Assembly (NCBI RefSeq): GCF_039545795.1 | Contig: NZ_CP154260.1 | Span: forward strand, 7,126,001-7,190,000 | DNA length: 64,000 nt | DNA from: Chitinophaga niabensis | GTDB taxonomy: Bacteria > Bacteroidota > Bacteroidia > Chitinophagales > Chitinophagaceae | Reading direction: 5' to 3' | Part shown: positions 34,896 through 43,975 of the stretch, one piece after another | How positions within the stretch are numbered: the first letter of the stretch is position 1 | Layout: each line of letters starts with the position of its first letter | Translations under genes and position numbers: made by a program | Notes under the pieces: model-generated | What the model was told of the DNA's origin: nothing | Database searches by the model: none | The model's input: only the letters and a program-made list of their open reading frames with translations

Positions 34896-34928
34896 CAAAA
34901 ATACTAAATATTTTAGTATTTTTGCTAA
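34892..34928 (+). promoter_or_regulatory. Palindromic operator overlapping the imuA promoter
   Basis: A perfect 15-bp inverted repeat (TTAGCAAAAATACTA at 34,892-34,906 and its complement at 34,914-34,928) flanks 7 AT bases. The right arm contains TATTTTTG at 34,917-34,924, an exact TAnnTTTG -7 box, 20 bp before the imuA ATG. A repressor bound here would block the promoter. The arms are too AT-rich to act as a good terminator for the upstream gene. That the repressor is a LexA-like SOS regulator is inference from the mutagenesis genes downstream. Confidence 0.75.
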
Positions 34929-34943
34929 ATAACCGTATTAGAC

Positions 34944-35681
34944 ATGACCAGTGGGAAAGCAGATATTATCGCTGCTTTGCAGAAGGAGATCCTTTCCCTG
35001 CAAGGCTATAAGGCAGAAGGCGATACCGCTGTGGTGAATGTTGGGTTAGAACCCATCACCCGCTCCTTCCCCAATGCTGTATTTCCCACAGGAACCATTC
35101 ATGAATTATTAACTGAGGCACCGGAACATACGGCAGCTTCAGGAGGTTTTATGGCAGCACTGCTTTCTGCATTTATGCAGCAGGGCGGTGTTTGTTTATG
35201 GATCAGTACTTCACGCAGGTTTTTCCCTGCTGCATTTAAAGCTTTTGGCGTGGAGCCGGACAGGTTCATTTTTGTTGACCTTCACCGCGAAAAAGAAGTA
35301 CTGTGGACGATTGAAGAATGTTTGAAATGCCGGGGGCTTGCAGCGGTTATAGCTGACCTGGCAGAGATCAGTTTCACCCAATCCCGGCGGCTGCAACTGG
35401 CAGCAGAGCAAAGTAATGTAACGGCCTTTATCCTGCGTACGAACCCCAGAAAATTAAACCAGATTGCCAGCACTGCCCAATGGCGGATCAGACCTTTGCC
35501 CAGCCAGCTGGAAGAGGGTCTGCCCGGCGTGGGTTTCCCCCGCTGGAAAGTAGAATTGCTGAAAGTCCGGAACGGACAGCCCGGAAAATGGGAACTTGAA
35601 TGGTCATTAGGGCAGTTTGTTGTATTGCCCGAACATGCAGCCCCTGTTATATCAGATCCTCCGAAAAGAAAAGTGGGATAA
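34944..35681 (+). CDS. imuA: ImuA-like RecA/SulA-related protein of the mutagenesis cassette
   Basis: Cytoplasmic accessory protein of translesion synthesis, distantly RecA-like, that works with ImuB and DnaE2 in damage-induced mutagenesis. The fold is recognised from FPTGTIHELLTEAPEHTAASGG (the region corresponding to a RecA Walker A, without a canonical GxxxxGKT), GGVCLWISTSRRFFPAAF, DRFIFVDLHREKEVLWTIEE and VIADLAEISFTQSRRLQLAA. At 245 residues it has the normal length. Only one base separates its stop from the imuB ATG. Its promoter overlaps a strong palindrome, which suggests damage-regulated expression. The ImuA assignment rests on both family features and position in the cassette. Confidence 0.88.
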   Translation: MTSGKADIIAALQKEILSLQGYKAEGDTAVVNVGLEPITRSFPNAVFPTGTIHELLTEAPEHTAASGGFMAALLSAFMQQGGVCLWISTSRRFFPAAFKAFGVEPDRFIFVDLHREKEVLWTIEECLKCRGLAAVIADLAEISFTQSRRLQLAAEQSNVTAFILRTNPRKLNQIASTAQWRIRPLPSQLEEGLPGVGFPRWKVELLKVRNGQPGKWELEWSLGQFVVLPEHAAPVISDPPKRKVG

Positions 35682-35682
35682 G

Positions 35683-37185
35683 ATGGGGAAGAGATATGTT
35701 ACGATATGGTTCCGCCACCTTGTGACGGATTGGATGACCCGCCGCCAGCCTGAATTACAGGAGATCCCCTTTGTATTTGCCACTAATGTACATGGGCGCA
35801 TTGAGATCACTGCTGCGAACAAAGCGGCTGAATCTCAGGGCATCGTTACCGGCATGCGGGTAGCAGATGCAAAAGCAGTTTTTCCTGCTCTGAAAGTATT
35901 GGATAACCGTCCCGGTCTTGAACAAAAACTACTGAAAGTTTTGGGAGAATGGTGTATCCGTTATACACCAGTTGTAGCTGTGGACCTGCCTGATGGCCTT
36001 ATCCTGGATGTGAGTGGCTGCGCCCATCTCTGGGGAGGCGAGCATGATTATTTAAAAGAGATCCTTACTAAGTTCAGTGCATACGGTTATGATGTACGTG
36101 TTGGTATGGCAGATACTATCGGAGCGGCCTGGGCAATTGCTCATTATGGGAATGTATATCCTGTGATAGCCAGCGGAGAACAAACAACAGCATTGCTTTC
36201 CCTTCATCCTGCAGCGCTGCGGCTGGACACGGCTATATTAGTACGGCTGCATAAATTAGGCTTCCACAAGATCGCCAGCTTTGCCAATATGCCACGTTCC
36301 GCATTGCGCAGGCGTTTTGGTGAAACACTGCTTACAAGGCTGGGGCAGGCTTTGGGGCAGGAAGAAGAATTTATTCAACCTATCTATATTAACCCGCCTT
36401 ACCAGGAACGTTTGAACTGCCTTGAGCCAATCCGTACCGCTACAGGGATCGAGATTGCTATCGAGCGTTTGTTGCAGGTGCTTTGTAAACGTTTGGAAAC
36501 AGAAGGAAAGGGGCTGAGAACTGCTGTGCTCAAGTGTTATCGCGTAGACAATAAAATAGTACAGGCAGAGATAGGTACCAGTCGTGCTTCACATCATGTA
36601 GCCCATCTTTATAAGCTCTTTGAACTAAAAATACCTTCGATAGAACCTGCATTAGGCATTGAGCTTTTTGTGCTGGAGGTAACAAAGGCGGAAGATGTAA
36701 CACAGCAACAGGAAGAACTGTGGGCCGCCGCTCCGGGTTTGGAAGAAGCGGGCATTGCGGAGCTGCTGGACCGTATTGCCGGTAAAGTAGGCGCAGATGC
36801 TATCCGGCGCTTTTTGCCGGCTGAACGTTACTGGCCGGAACGGTCTATTCGTTTGGCTGCTTCCATGCAGGATAAACCGGAGAGTGGCTGGCGGCTGGAC
36901 AGGCCGCGGCCCGTTATGTTATTACCCACACCGGAAGCGATTGAAGTAACAGCCCCTATTCCTGATTATCCTCCTATGCTTTTCCGGTACAGAGGTAAGT
37001 TGCACCAGATCAAAAAAGCAGATGGCCCTGAACGTATAGAACGGGAGTGGTGGCTGGATGGAGGAGAACACCGGGATTATTATATGGTAGAAGATGAGGC
37101 CGGGCAGCGGTATTGGTTGTTCCGTTCGGGGCATTATACAGCGGATCACCGCCACCAGTGGTTTATACACGGATTTTTTGCGTAA
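35683..37185 (+). CDS. imuB: ImuB, inactive Y-family DNA polymerase-like protein
   Basis: Y-family polymerase homologue that, in characterised systems, lacks catalysis and serves as a hub linking DnaE2 to the sliding clamp. The start MGKRYVTIWFRHLVTDWM replaces the metal-binding DxD of active Y polymerases, consistent with loss of catalysis. The palm/fingers continue with VDLPDGLILDVSGCAHLWGG and the little-finger region about 240-350. A C-terminal extension (about 400-500) is where clamp and ImuA contacts are expected. The frame is open to 35,617 inside imuA, but the ATG at 35,683, one base after the imuA stop, matches the family N-terminus. At 500 residues it is of ordinary length. It is followed after 9 bp by dnaE2. 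Confidence 0.9.
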   Translation: MGKRYVTIWFRHLVTDWMTRRQPELQEIPFVFATNVHGRIEITAANKAAESQGIVTGMRVADAKAVFPALKVLDNRPGLEQKLLKVLGEWCIRYTPVVAVDLPDGLILDVSGCAHLWGGEHDYLKEILTKFSAYGYDVRVGMADTIGAAWAIAHYGNVYPVIASGEQTTALLSLHPAALRLDTAILVRLHKLGFHKIASFANMPRSALRRRFGETLLTRLGQALGQEEEFIQPIYINPPYQERLNCLEPIRTATGIEIAIERLLQVLCKRLETEGKGLRTAVLKCYRVDNKIVQAEIGTSRASHHVAHLYKLFELKIPSIEPALGIELFVLEVTKAEDVTQQQEELWAAAPGLEEAGIAELLDRIAGKVGADAIRRFLPAERYWPERSIRLAASMQDKPESGWRLDRPRPVMLLPTPEAIEVTAPIPDYPPMLFRYRGKLHQIKKADGPERIEREWWLDGGEHRDYYMVEDEAGQRYWLFRSGHYTADHRHQWFIHGFFA

Positions 37186-37194
37186 GGATGCGTT

Positions 37195-40100
37195 ATGAGT
37201 TATACAGAGTTACAGATCACCAGTAATTTCAGTTTCCTGCGGGGTGCATCGCATCCTGAAGAGCTGGTATTGCAGGCAGTGGAGTATGGTTATGACGCTA
37301 TTGCTATCACTGACCGTAACAGTTTTGCAGGTATTGTGCGCGGGCATGCAGCTGCAAAGGAAAATGGCATCCGTATCATTCCGGCATGCAGACTGGACCT
37401 GTTGGATGGTCCCAGTCTTTTAGCTTATCCCACAGATCAGCCTGCCTACAGCAGACTATCCGCATTGCTCACCACAGGAAATCTTCGCGCGGAAAAAGGA
37501 GATTGCCATTTGTACAGAAAGGATGTATATGCACATTGCAAAGGCATGAAATTTATTGTGGTGCCACCGGCTACGCTGAATGCACGGTTTGACCTGGATG
37601 ATGATTTTAAACATGCTTTAGAGGAATATCACGATGCAATAGGCAATCATTTGTACCTGGGCGCCAGCAGATCATATGCCGGGGATGATCAGAAAAAATT
37701 ATACAGGCTTTCTCAGCTTGGAGAAAAGATGAACATCCCGATGGTGGCCACAAATGATGTGTATTACCATGTTTCATCCCGCAGGGAATTGCAGGACGTA
37801 CTCACCTGTGTGCGGGAAAAATGTACCATCCATAATGCCGGATACCTCTTGCATAGTAATGCAGAACGATACCTGAAACCGATAGATGAAATGCAGCGTT
37901 TGTTCATGAGGTATCCTGATGCTATCCGCCGTAGCCAGGAGATTGCAGAGATCTGCCAATTCTCACTGGACAGCCTGAAATATATATACCCCGAAGAACT
38001 CACCTCTGAAGGCCGGACACCACAACAGGAACTTGCACACCTGGCCTGGCAGGGCGCAAGGGAACATTTCGGAGATGAGATCCCGGAGAAAATATCTGCT
38101 GCTATAAATTATGAGCTGGCCTTCATAGAAGAAATGAACTATGCTTCTTATTTCCTGACGGTGCATGATATTGTAAGATTTGCCCGGCGGCAGGATATCC
38201 TGTGCCAGGGAAGAGGTTCCGCTGCTAATTCTACCATCTGTTATTGCCTGGGTATAACCGCTGTTAACCCCACGAAATTTGACCTGTTGTTTGAACGGTT
38301 TATTTCATCTGCCAGGAATGAACCGCCGGATATAGATGTAGATTTTGAACACGAGCGGCGCGAAGAAGTGATTCAGTATATCTATGAAAAATATGGGCGG
38401 GACCGTGCTGCTATTGTGGCTACTGTTACACAGCAACGCCATAAAGGTTCTATCAGGGATGTGGGGAAGGCCATGGGTCTTTCTGTAGATATTATTGAAC
38501 GTTTAAGCGGTGCATGGCATTTTACCGATGAGGGCCTGGATGAACCACGTATCATAGAGCAGGGGCTGGATCCCACGGATCCGCATTTGCGCAAAGTACT
38601 GGAACTATCAGAACAGATGCTGGGTTTTCCGAGACAGCTGGGGCAGCACACCGGTGGTTTTGTGATCACAAGAGGAAAACTTACCGATCTGTGCCCGATC
38701 ATGAATGCACGTATGGAAAACAGAACGAGTATTGAATGGAATAAGGATGATATTGATGTACTCGGATTTTTGAAGATAGATGTACTGGCATTGGGTATGC
38801 TCACCTGTATCCGCAAAGCATTTGATCTGGCGAAGCAACATTATGGCCTGCACCTTACACTGGCCAATATTCCACAGGATGATCCAAAGGTGTACGAAAT
38901 GATCAGTCATGCTGATACACTTGGCGTATTCCAGATCGAGAGCAGGGCACAGATGTCTATGTTACCCCGGTTGCGCCCAAAGAATTTTTATGACCTGGTG
39001 ATAGAAGTGGCCATTGTACGGCCGGGGCCTATTCAGGGAGATATGGTGCATCCTTACCTGAAGCGGCGTAATGGAGAAGAAGTTGTTACTTATCCTTCAA
39101 AGGAATTGAAAGAGATCCTTTTTCGAACATTAGGCGTGCCCTTATTCCAGGAGCAGGCCATGAAGATCGCGATCGTAGCTGCAGGTTTCACTCCGGCCGA
39201 AGCAGATGAACTACGGCGAAGCATGGCTACATTCAAATCCCATGGCCAGGTAACTAAGTTTGAGAAAAAATTAGTGGACGGTATGGTTGCAAAAGGATAT
39301 GAAGAAGACTTTGCCCGCCGTGTTTTCCGCCAGCTGGAAGGCTTTGGTAGTTATGGTTTCCCTGAAAGTCATGCTGCCAGTTTTGCGTTGCTGGTATATA
39401 TCAGCTCCTGGCTCAAATGTTTTTATCCGAATGTGTTTGCCACTGCATTACTGAACAGCATGCCCATGGGCTTCTATCAACCGGCGCAGATCGTGATCGA
39501 TGCACGTAAACATGGCGTAACTGTACTACCGGTAGATGTGAACTGTTCCATGTGGGATAATACGCTGGAAGAACGCGCTATGCGCCTTGGTTTCAGACAA
39601 GTGAACGGACTGAAGGATGAAGATATGCAGGTGCTGATAACCAATCGTGGAACAGGTTATGCAAGTGTGACCGCATTACGTGAAGCTGGTGTACCTGAAA
39701 CTGCACTGGAAAAACTGGCAGATGCAGATGCCTTTCGTTCGATCGGGCTGGACCGCAGGCAGGCATTATGGGAAGTATCTGCTCTTCAGGACAGGCCGGT
39801 TCAGATATTTGCGGGGCAGACTACCAAAGAAGCACAGGTTACGCTACCTTTTATGACAGACGCAGAGCATGTGATACAGGATTATGCGGCTACTACTTTA
39901 TCGCTTAAAGCCCATCCTGTGAGTTTTGTGCGGGAGAAATTAAAGCTGCTGCATGTACTTACAACCCAGGAGACCAGTGAAGTAAAAGACGGCAGTATTG
40001 TAAAGGTGGCAGGATTGGTATTGGTAAGGCAAAGACCGGGAACCGCCAGCGGGGTATGTTTCATTACGATCGAAGATGAAACCAGTTTTTCCAACCTGGT

Positions 40101-40311
40101 AGTATTTGAAGCATTGTTTGAGAAGTACCGTAAGGAGATATTGCAGTCCAGGCTGCTGATGGTAGAAGGTAAAGTGCAGCGGGAAGGGGAAGTGGTACAC
40201 GTGATCGTTCAGCAATGTTTCAATCTTACGAAACTATTGCGCGGGCTTACCATTCCTTCCGAGAAGGATGAGCAGCCGGATGTATTCTATAAAGGCCGGA
40301 ATTTTAAGTAA
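37195..40311 (+). CDS. dnaE2: DnaE2 (ImuC) error-prone DNA polymerase III alpha subunit
   Basis: C-family DNA polymerase performing error-prone synthesis across lesions. An N-terminal PHP domain starts with YTELQITSNFSFLRGASHPE and AITDRNSFAGIVRGH. The palm holds the catalytic aspartates in PPDIDVDFEHERREEVIQYI (about residues 379-398) and DIDVLGFLKIDVLALGMLTC. FGSYGFPESHAASFALLVYIS lies in the fingers, and an OB-fold is present near the C-terminus (VKVAGLVLVRQRPGTASG). The length of 1038 residues matches DnaE2 rather than replicative DnaE1, which is longer. It closes the imuA-imuB-dnaE2 operon. Its last 8 bases overlap the 3' end of a convergent gene on the other strand. Confidence 0.94.
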   Translation: MSYTELQITSNFSFLRGASHPEELVLQAVEYGYDAIAITDRNSFAGIVRGHAAAKENGIRIIPACRLDLLDGPSLLAYPTDQPAYSRLSALLTTGNLRAEKGDCHLYRKDVYAHCKGMKFIVVPPATLNARFDLDDDFKHALEEYHDAIGNHLYLGASRSYAGDDQKKLYRLSQLGEKMNIPMVATNDVYYHVSSRRELQDVLTCVREKCTIHNAGYLLHSNAERYLKPIDEMQRLFMRYPDAIRRSQEIAEICQFSLDSLKYIYPEELTSEGRTPQQELAHLAWQGAREHFGDEIPEKISAAINYELAFIEEMNYASYFLTVHDIVRFARRQDILCQGRGSAANSTICYCLGITAVNPTKFDLLFERFISSARNEPPDIDVDFEHERREEVIQYIYEKYGRDRAAIVATVTQQRHKGSIRDVGKAMGLSVDIIERLSGAWHFTDEGLDEPRIIEQGLDPTDPHLRKVLELSEQMLGFPRQLGQHTGGFVITRGKLTDLCPIMNARMENRTSIEWNKDDIDVLGFLKIDVLALGMLTCIRKAFDLAKQHYGLHLTLANIPQDDPKVYEMISHADTLGVFQIESRAQMSMLPRLRPKNFYDLVIEVAIVRPGPIQGDMVHPYLKRRNGEEVVTYPSKELKEILFRTLGVPLFQEQAMKIAIVAAGFTPAEADELRRSMATFKSHGQVTKFEKKLVDGMVAKGYEEDFARRVFRQLEGFGSYGFPESHAASFALLVYISSWLKCFYPNVFATALLNSMPMGFYQPAQIVIDARKHGVTVLPVDVNCSMWDNTLEERAMRLGFRQVNGLKDEDMQVLITNRGTGYASVTALREAGVPETALEKLADADAFRSIGLDRRQALWEVSALQDRPVQIFAGQTTKEAQVTLPFMTDAEHVIQDYAATTLSLKAHPVSFVREKLKLLHVLTTQETSEVKDGSIVKVAGLVLVRQRPGTASGVCFITIEDETSFSNLVVFEALFEKYRKEILQSRLLMVEGKVQREGEVVHVIVQQCFNLTKLLRGLTIPSEKDEQPDVFYKGRNFK

Positions 40312-40606
40312 GGAGTGTTTTTGCTTTTTGTTCGATAACATCAGAGATCATGCCTTTGAAGAAGGATAAAGCGAAAGGCAATTCACCCGTGATGGCAACA
40401 TGATCAGGATTCACCTGCAGGGTACCGGAAACATCAAATCCCTTTGCTGTAAAGTTAAAGGTACAGTCATCTCCTGTCCATTCCTCATTAATATGGGATA
40501 TCAGATCCTTTTGTTCCTCTTTCAGGTTGCTCAATAGTTTTTGTATCCTTTGCTTCGCTTCTTCTTTGGAGAGCTGATGTGGAACTTGTACGTTTATACT
40601 GGACAT
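40304..40606 (-). CDS. Polyhydroxyalkanoic acid system family protein (PHA_gran_rgn type)
   Basis: Small cytoplasmic protein of the PF09650-like family, named after a gene in polyhydroxyalkanoate clusters but widespread in bacteria without them. The pattern INVQVPHQLSKEEAKQRIQK, followed by a Trp (EEWTGDDCTFNF), KGFDVSGTLQV, and LPFALSFFKGMISDVIEQKAK, fits the family over its whole 100 residues. No PHA synthase or granule gene is near, so a role in PHA storage is not supported by context. It begins 6 bp after the neighbouring unknown gene stops, indicating one operon, and its 3' end overlaps dnaE2 by 8 bp tail-to-tail. Confidence 0.8.
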   Translation of the reverse strand: MSSINVQVPHQLSKEEAKQRIQKLLSNLKEEQKDLISHINEEWTGDDCTFNFTAKGFDVSGTLQVNPDHVAITGELPFALSFFKGMISDVIEQKAKTLLT

Positions 40607-40612
40607 TTTATT

Positions 40613-41275
40613 TTAATTCATTGCCCTGCGGCTGTTATGTATCATTTGGTGCGTTTTCCACGCATCCAGCAAATATACATTTCTTTCCTGAAGTGACCTG
40701 AACGTATCAATTGCAGCGGCAAGTTTTGAGAGATATTCCCTGTCTTCCGTATCCAGCATGCGGGGCGCGTAGCTGCTCTTTTTACTTACCTGGTCTTTCA
40801 GGAAATTCAGCAGGGCGTCTGTATCCTGAACAAACTTTTGCATATCATCTTCCATTTGCATGATGCCTTTTACACTGATGCTGCGTTGTTTGTCGGTCAG
40901 CTTTGCAATGGTTGTCAGCAGTACTTTCTGGTGATAGGTGGTGATGAGGTGCTGGTATTCCTGGAGTTTTTTTGCAAGGAGGTTGCTGGTCCTTGAAAGC
41001 AGGTGAGCTTCCCACCAATTCCCCGCTTCTTTTAATTTTTGCAGTAATTCGGGGGCTGCGGCGATATCCTGGCGTTTGATCTTTTTTGTGATCTTGGTAG
41101 TGTATTGGCTGAGATTGTGTTCCCTGCTGTGCCACTCCAGGACTTTTTTCAGGTTATCGCTTCCGGCATAAGATTTATAGATCAGTGTGCCGTGCTGTTC
41201 AAGAGATTTGAAAGGGAAGAAGGTAAATCCTTCGCAAAATTTCATCTGTAATTCGGTGTCGGTAAATGATGGCAT
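40613..41275 (-). CDS. Unknown alpha-helical protein
   Basis: A 220-residue protein I cannot assign. It has no signal peptide or membrane helix and is rich in Lys, Gln, Leu and Glu, so it is predicted to be largely helical, with coiled-coil-like stretches at about residues 80-150 (LLQKLKEAGNWWEAHLLSR, VKGIMQMEDDMQKFVQDTD). The N-terminal 50 residues are more globular (MKFCEGFTFFPFKSLEQHG). It lies 6 bp upstream of the PHA_gran_rgn-type gene in the same direction, so the two probably act together or are at least co-expressed. A good -7 box lies about 32 bp ahead of the ATG. Real coding is supported by length, operon spacing and promoter. Confidence 0.65.
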   Translation of the reverse strand: MPSFTDTELQMKFCEGFTFFPFKSLEQHGTLIYKSYAGSDNLKKVLEWHSREHNLSQYTTKITKKIKRQDIAAAPELLQKLKEAGNWWEAHLLSRTSNLLAKKLQEYQHLITTYHQKVLLTTIAKLTDKQRSISVKGIMQMEDDMQKFVQDTDALLNFLKDQVSKKSSYAPRMLDTEDREYLSKLAAAIDTFRSLQERNVYLLDAWKTHQMIHNSRRAMN

Positions 41276-41306
41276 GGTCCTTCGTTTTTACAGTATAGGT
41301 GGTTAT

Positions 41307-41314
41307 CAAAGATA
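41307..41314 (-). promoter_or_regulatory. -7 element upstream of the unknown helical protein gene
   Basis: On the minus strand the bases read TATCTTTG, an exact TAnnTTTG match, 32 bp before the ATG at 41,275. I found no TTTG at the usual -33 spacing, so the promoter may need help or be weak. Confidence 0.45.
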
Positions 41315-41428
41315 AATTGCCAGGCGGGGTGGTTGATACCCCAAAAGTGGTACAACAACCGTAAACAACAGTTGAGTGCGTTGTATGTTAGTGTTATTTA
41401 TGAGTTGTTTCTTTTATATACGGTGATT

Positions 41429-43030
41429 TTATGTGCTGGGTTGCTTTAATCTGATCAATATTCCTTCATCTCCATCAAGACTGATGGTACCACTAACCGT
41501 GCTGCCTTCCAATTCGGGGGATGTAGCTATTTCTATCACACCGTTGAAATTCGATTTGAAGTAACAGGGTCTGTGGGTAAGGTTGAGGACGATGAGGAAT
41601 CCGGGGCTTTCTTCATTCTTTCTGATATATGCGATCATTTGATTATCCGAATGAACGGATATGTAATTTCCTGTTTCTAAGGCGGGTTCTGTTTTCCTAA
41701 TTGCTATCAGTTTTTTATAAAGGGTTAGCATGGAGTGAGGGTTGTTCTTTTGTTCCTCTACATTCATGCGGGCGTATGCTTTATCTAACCTTAGCCATGG
41801 GGTGCTTTTTGTTTTTGAAAAGCCTGCATGTTGCGTGTTATCCCATTGCATGGGTGTGCGTGAGGGATCTCTGCTGAGGTTTTTATCCGGCATGTTTAAT
41901 CCCTGCGGATCTTTTATTTCATTGAAGGGGATGGCTACATCACGCATGCCTATCTCATCTCCGTAATAAATAGTGGGTGTACCTCTCAACGTTAATAGTA
42001 GCATGGCGGCTACTTTTGCCTGCTCTGCTCCAACGCGGCTGGCGATGCGTGGCCTGTCGTGGTTACTAAGAACCCAGTTTGGCCAGCTTTGTGGGGGTAA
42101 TGCTCCTTCATAATGATCTATAGTAGTGGCTATCTGCGTGGCGTCCCAGGGGAGTGAAAGCAGCAGGAAATTAAAAGGAAGATGTGCACCTTTGTTGTCT
42201 ACGCCATAATAGACCATCAGTTCTTTGATGGGAAGGTATACTTCTGCTATCAATACACGATCTCCTTCGTATTCTTCCAGTACGTTTCGCATTTTGCGTG
42301 TGATATCCTGCACTTCGGGCTGGTCTGTAGAATATACCGGTAACAGCTGATCATAATCCGGCATGTACTGTGTATAGTTTGGATTGGGTGGGTTGTTCCT
42401 TAGTTGTTCATCTTTGAAGATGAACCAGAGTACATCTACTCTGAATCCGTCTATTTCTTTGTTCAGCCAGAAACGCATTACGTTGAACATCGCTTCCTGA
42501 ACTTCCGGATTCCTCCAGTTGAGGTCTGGTTGCTCTTTGAGGAAGGCGTGGTAGTAGTATTGTTGGGTGAGTTCATCCCATTCCCAGGCATTACCACCGA
42601 AAACGCTGAGCCAGTTGTTGGGAATGGTATCCTGCCAGATGTACCAGTTGCGTTTTGGGTTGTCTCTGGAAGAACGGGATTCCAGGAACCATGGGTGTTC
42701 ACTGGAAGTATGATTGGGGACGAGGTCTAACAGCAGTTTTATGCCTCTTTCGTGGGCTGCGTTTATTAATGCTTCGAGGTCTTTCAGATTGCCAAAGATC
42801 TCATGAACGTCTGTGTAGTTGCTCACATCATAGCCAAAATCAGCCATGGGGGAGGGGAAGATGGGGGAGAGCCATATGGCATCGATGCCCAGCCACCGGA
42901 GGTGATCCAGGCGGTTGAGGATGCCTTTGAGATCGCCGATGCCGTCTCCGTTGCTGTCCTGATAGGAGCGGGGGTATATTTGATAGATGATGGCTTTTTG
43001 CCACCAGGGGGTGTGGTTGTTTGGTGTCAT
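41429..43030 (-). CDS. GH13 alpha-glucosidase / oligo-1,6-glucosidase
   Basis: Cytoplasmic retaining alpha-glucosidase of family GH13 (GH13_17/31-like) acting on short malto- or isomalto-oligosaccharides. The TIM barrel opens with WWQKAIIYQIYPRSYQDSNG and carries all four conserved regions: DLVPNH (102-107), DGFRVDV with nucleophile Asp199, IAEVY with acid/base Glu263, and LSNHD with Asp325. The calcium-site-like DSNGDGIGDLKG loop is present. No signal peptide is seen. The frame is open to 43,078, but the ATG at 43,030 (MTPNNHTPWWQK) matches the family start and gives 533 residues, the normal size. It stands alone on the border of the AT-rich accessory patch. Exact linkage specificity cannot be read from the sequence. 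Confidence 0.93.
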   Translation of the reverse strand: MTPNNHTPWWQKAIIYQIYPRSYQDSNGDGIGDLKGILNRLDHLRWLGIDAIWLSPIFPSPMADFGYDVSNYTDVHEIFGNLKDLEALINAAHERGIKLLLDLVPNHTSSEHPWFLESRSSRDNPKRNWYIWQDTIPNNWLSVFGGNAWEWDELTQQYYYHAFLKEQPDLNWRNPEVQEAMFNVMRFWLNKEIDGFRVDVLWFIFKDEQLRNNPPNPNYTQYMPDYDQLLPVYSTDQPEVQDITRKMRNVLEEYEGDRVLIAEVYLPIKELMVYYGVDNKGAHLPFNFLLLSLPWDATQIATTIDHYEGALPPQSWPNWVLSNHDRPRIASRVGAEQAKVAAMLLLTLRGTPTIYYGDEIGMRDVAIPFNEIKDPQGLNMPDKNLSRDPSRTPMQWDNTQHAGFSKTKSTPWLRLDKAYARMNVEEQKNNPHSMLTLYKKLIAIRKTEPALETGNYISVHSDNQMIAYIRKNEESPGFLIVLNLTHRPCYFKSNFNGVIEIATSPELEGSTVSGTISLDGDEGILIRLKQPST

Positions 43031-43108
43031 TGTGTGGTTTCTTTCAGTATAGCCTGTAGAAAGCGAAAGCCATGCCATCTTGCTTGTAGTGGCTAGTTGA
43101 AACCTTTT

Positions 43109-43894
43109 CTATTTAACTTTATTGAATGCTTCCCATCTTTTTTCTAGGAGTTGCTCATCTGGGCGAGAACCGTCTTTTCTAGGGGCGATTTTTTGTCCAT
43201 CTAAAAATGAATAATCAGTCTCTTTTAATTCATCCTTTATGTGTACTGCTAGTGTTGTTGGATGAAATCCGATTAAATTCTTATCCCATAAATCATGGAT
43301 ATCTGATCTTAGAAGAAGGGCGTTTTTTGAATCATTTAAACCACCAATTCTGTGCTCCTCAATATGACAAGCTTTTAAAACTTCCGTAACGCCATACCCG
43401 GTTACACAGCATTTATTGCTATATTGATACAGTAGATTATTCCTGAGCCTATTTTGTCCTTGACGTACTCTCTTTAATAGTGTAATATATTCCTTCGTTA
43501 TATCATTGGGGGCTTCCTTTAACATTTTCCATACTAAATCTGGATCTATATCTTCAGGCTTAGATTCAATGTCATTAGATGTAAGTCTCCAAGTAATTTT
43601 TATTGGAACAGTATCTTCAAATTTTATACATGTAGCTGATCCTTTGTAATTAAAAGGGGCACGGTTCTTAGTTCTGGTTAAAATAAAAACATTTGTAGTG
43701 TTGTTAATCATTTCCTTTATCAAAGGTTGATTTTTGTGGGTGTCTGTTTTTGCATACCAGATTAAGTCCGAATCCTCCCAGGTATTTGCGTAGTCGTGGC
43801 CAGTTCTTCCCGGTATGCCAATATTTACGAACAGATAAATATTGCCATCATACTTGACGTATCCGGTATTCCAGGCCCCTTTCTGTTTTTCCAA
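43109..43894 (-). CDS. HNH endonuclease with DUF3427-like N-terminal domain; start codon unclear
   Basis: Probable DNA endonuclease. The N-terminal half (about residues 5-105) resembles the DUF3427-type domain seen in restriction-like proteins: GIPGRTGHDYANTW, DLIWYAKTDTHKNQPLI, FILTRTKNRAPFNYKG, VPIKITWRL. The C-terminal half is an HNH_2-type nuclease with KCCVTGYG, ACHIEEHRIGGLNDSKNALL and RSDIHDLWDKNLI; His177, Asn191 and His200 are the expected catalytic/metal positions. No ATG exists: the listed start is a TTG at 43,894, yet the frame stays open to 43,933 and the extra residues (KEELYTQLQVP) look like genuine protein, so the true 5' end may have been lost. Together with the neighbouring nuclease and broken ATPase this suggests defence against foreign DNA. 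Marked AT-richness contrasts with the flanking core genes. Confidence 0.75.
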   Translation of the reverse strand: MEKQKGAWNTGYVKYDGNIYLFVNIGIPGRTGHDYANTWEDSDLIWYAKTDTHKNQPLIKEMINNTTNVFILTRTKNRAPFNYKGSATCIKFEDTVPIKITWRLTSNDIESKPEDIDPDLVWKMLKEAPNDITKEYITLLKRVRQGQNRLRNNLLYQYSNKCCVTGYGVTEVLKACHIEEHRIGGLNDSKNALLLRSDIHDLWDKNLIGFHPTTLAVHIKDELKETDYSFLDGQKIAPRKDGSRPDEQLLEKRWEAFNKVK

Positions 43895-43975
43895 GGGGAC
43901 TTGAAGTTGGGTATATAATTCTTCCTTTGTATATTACTAACATTTACGGAGGGTTTGCGCTAATTTAAGTGTACT

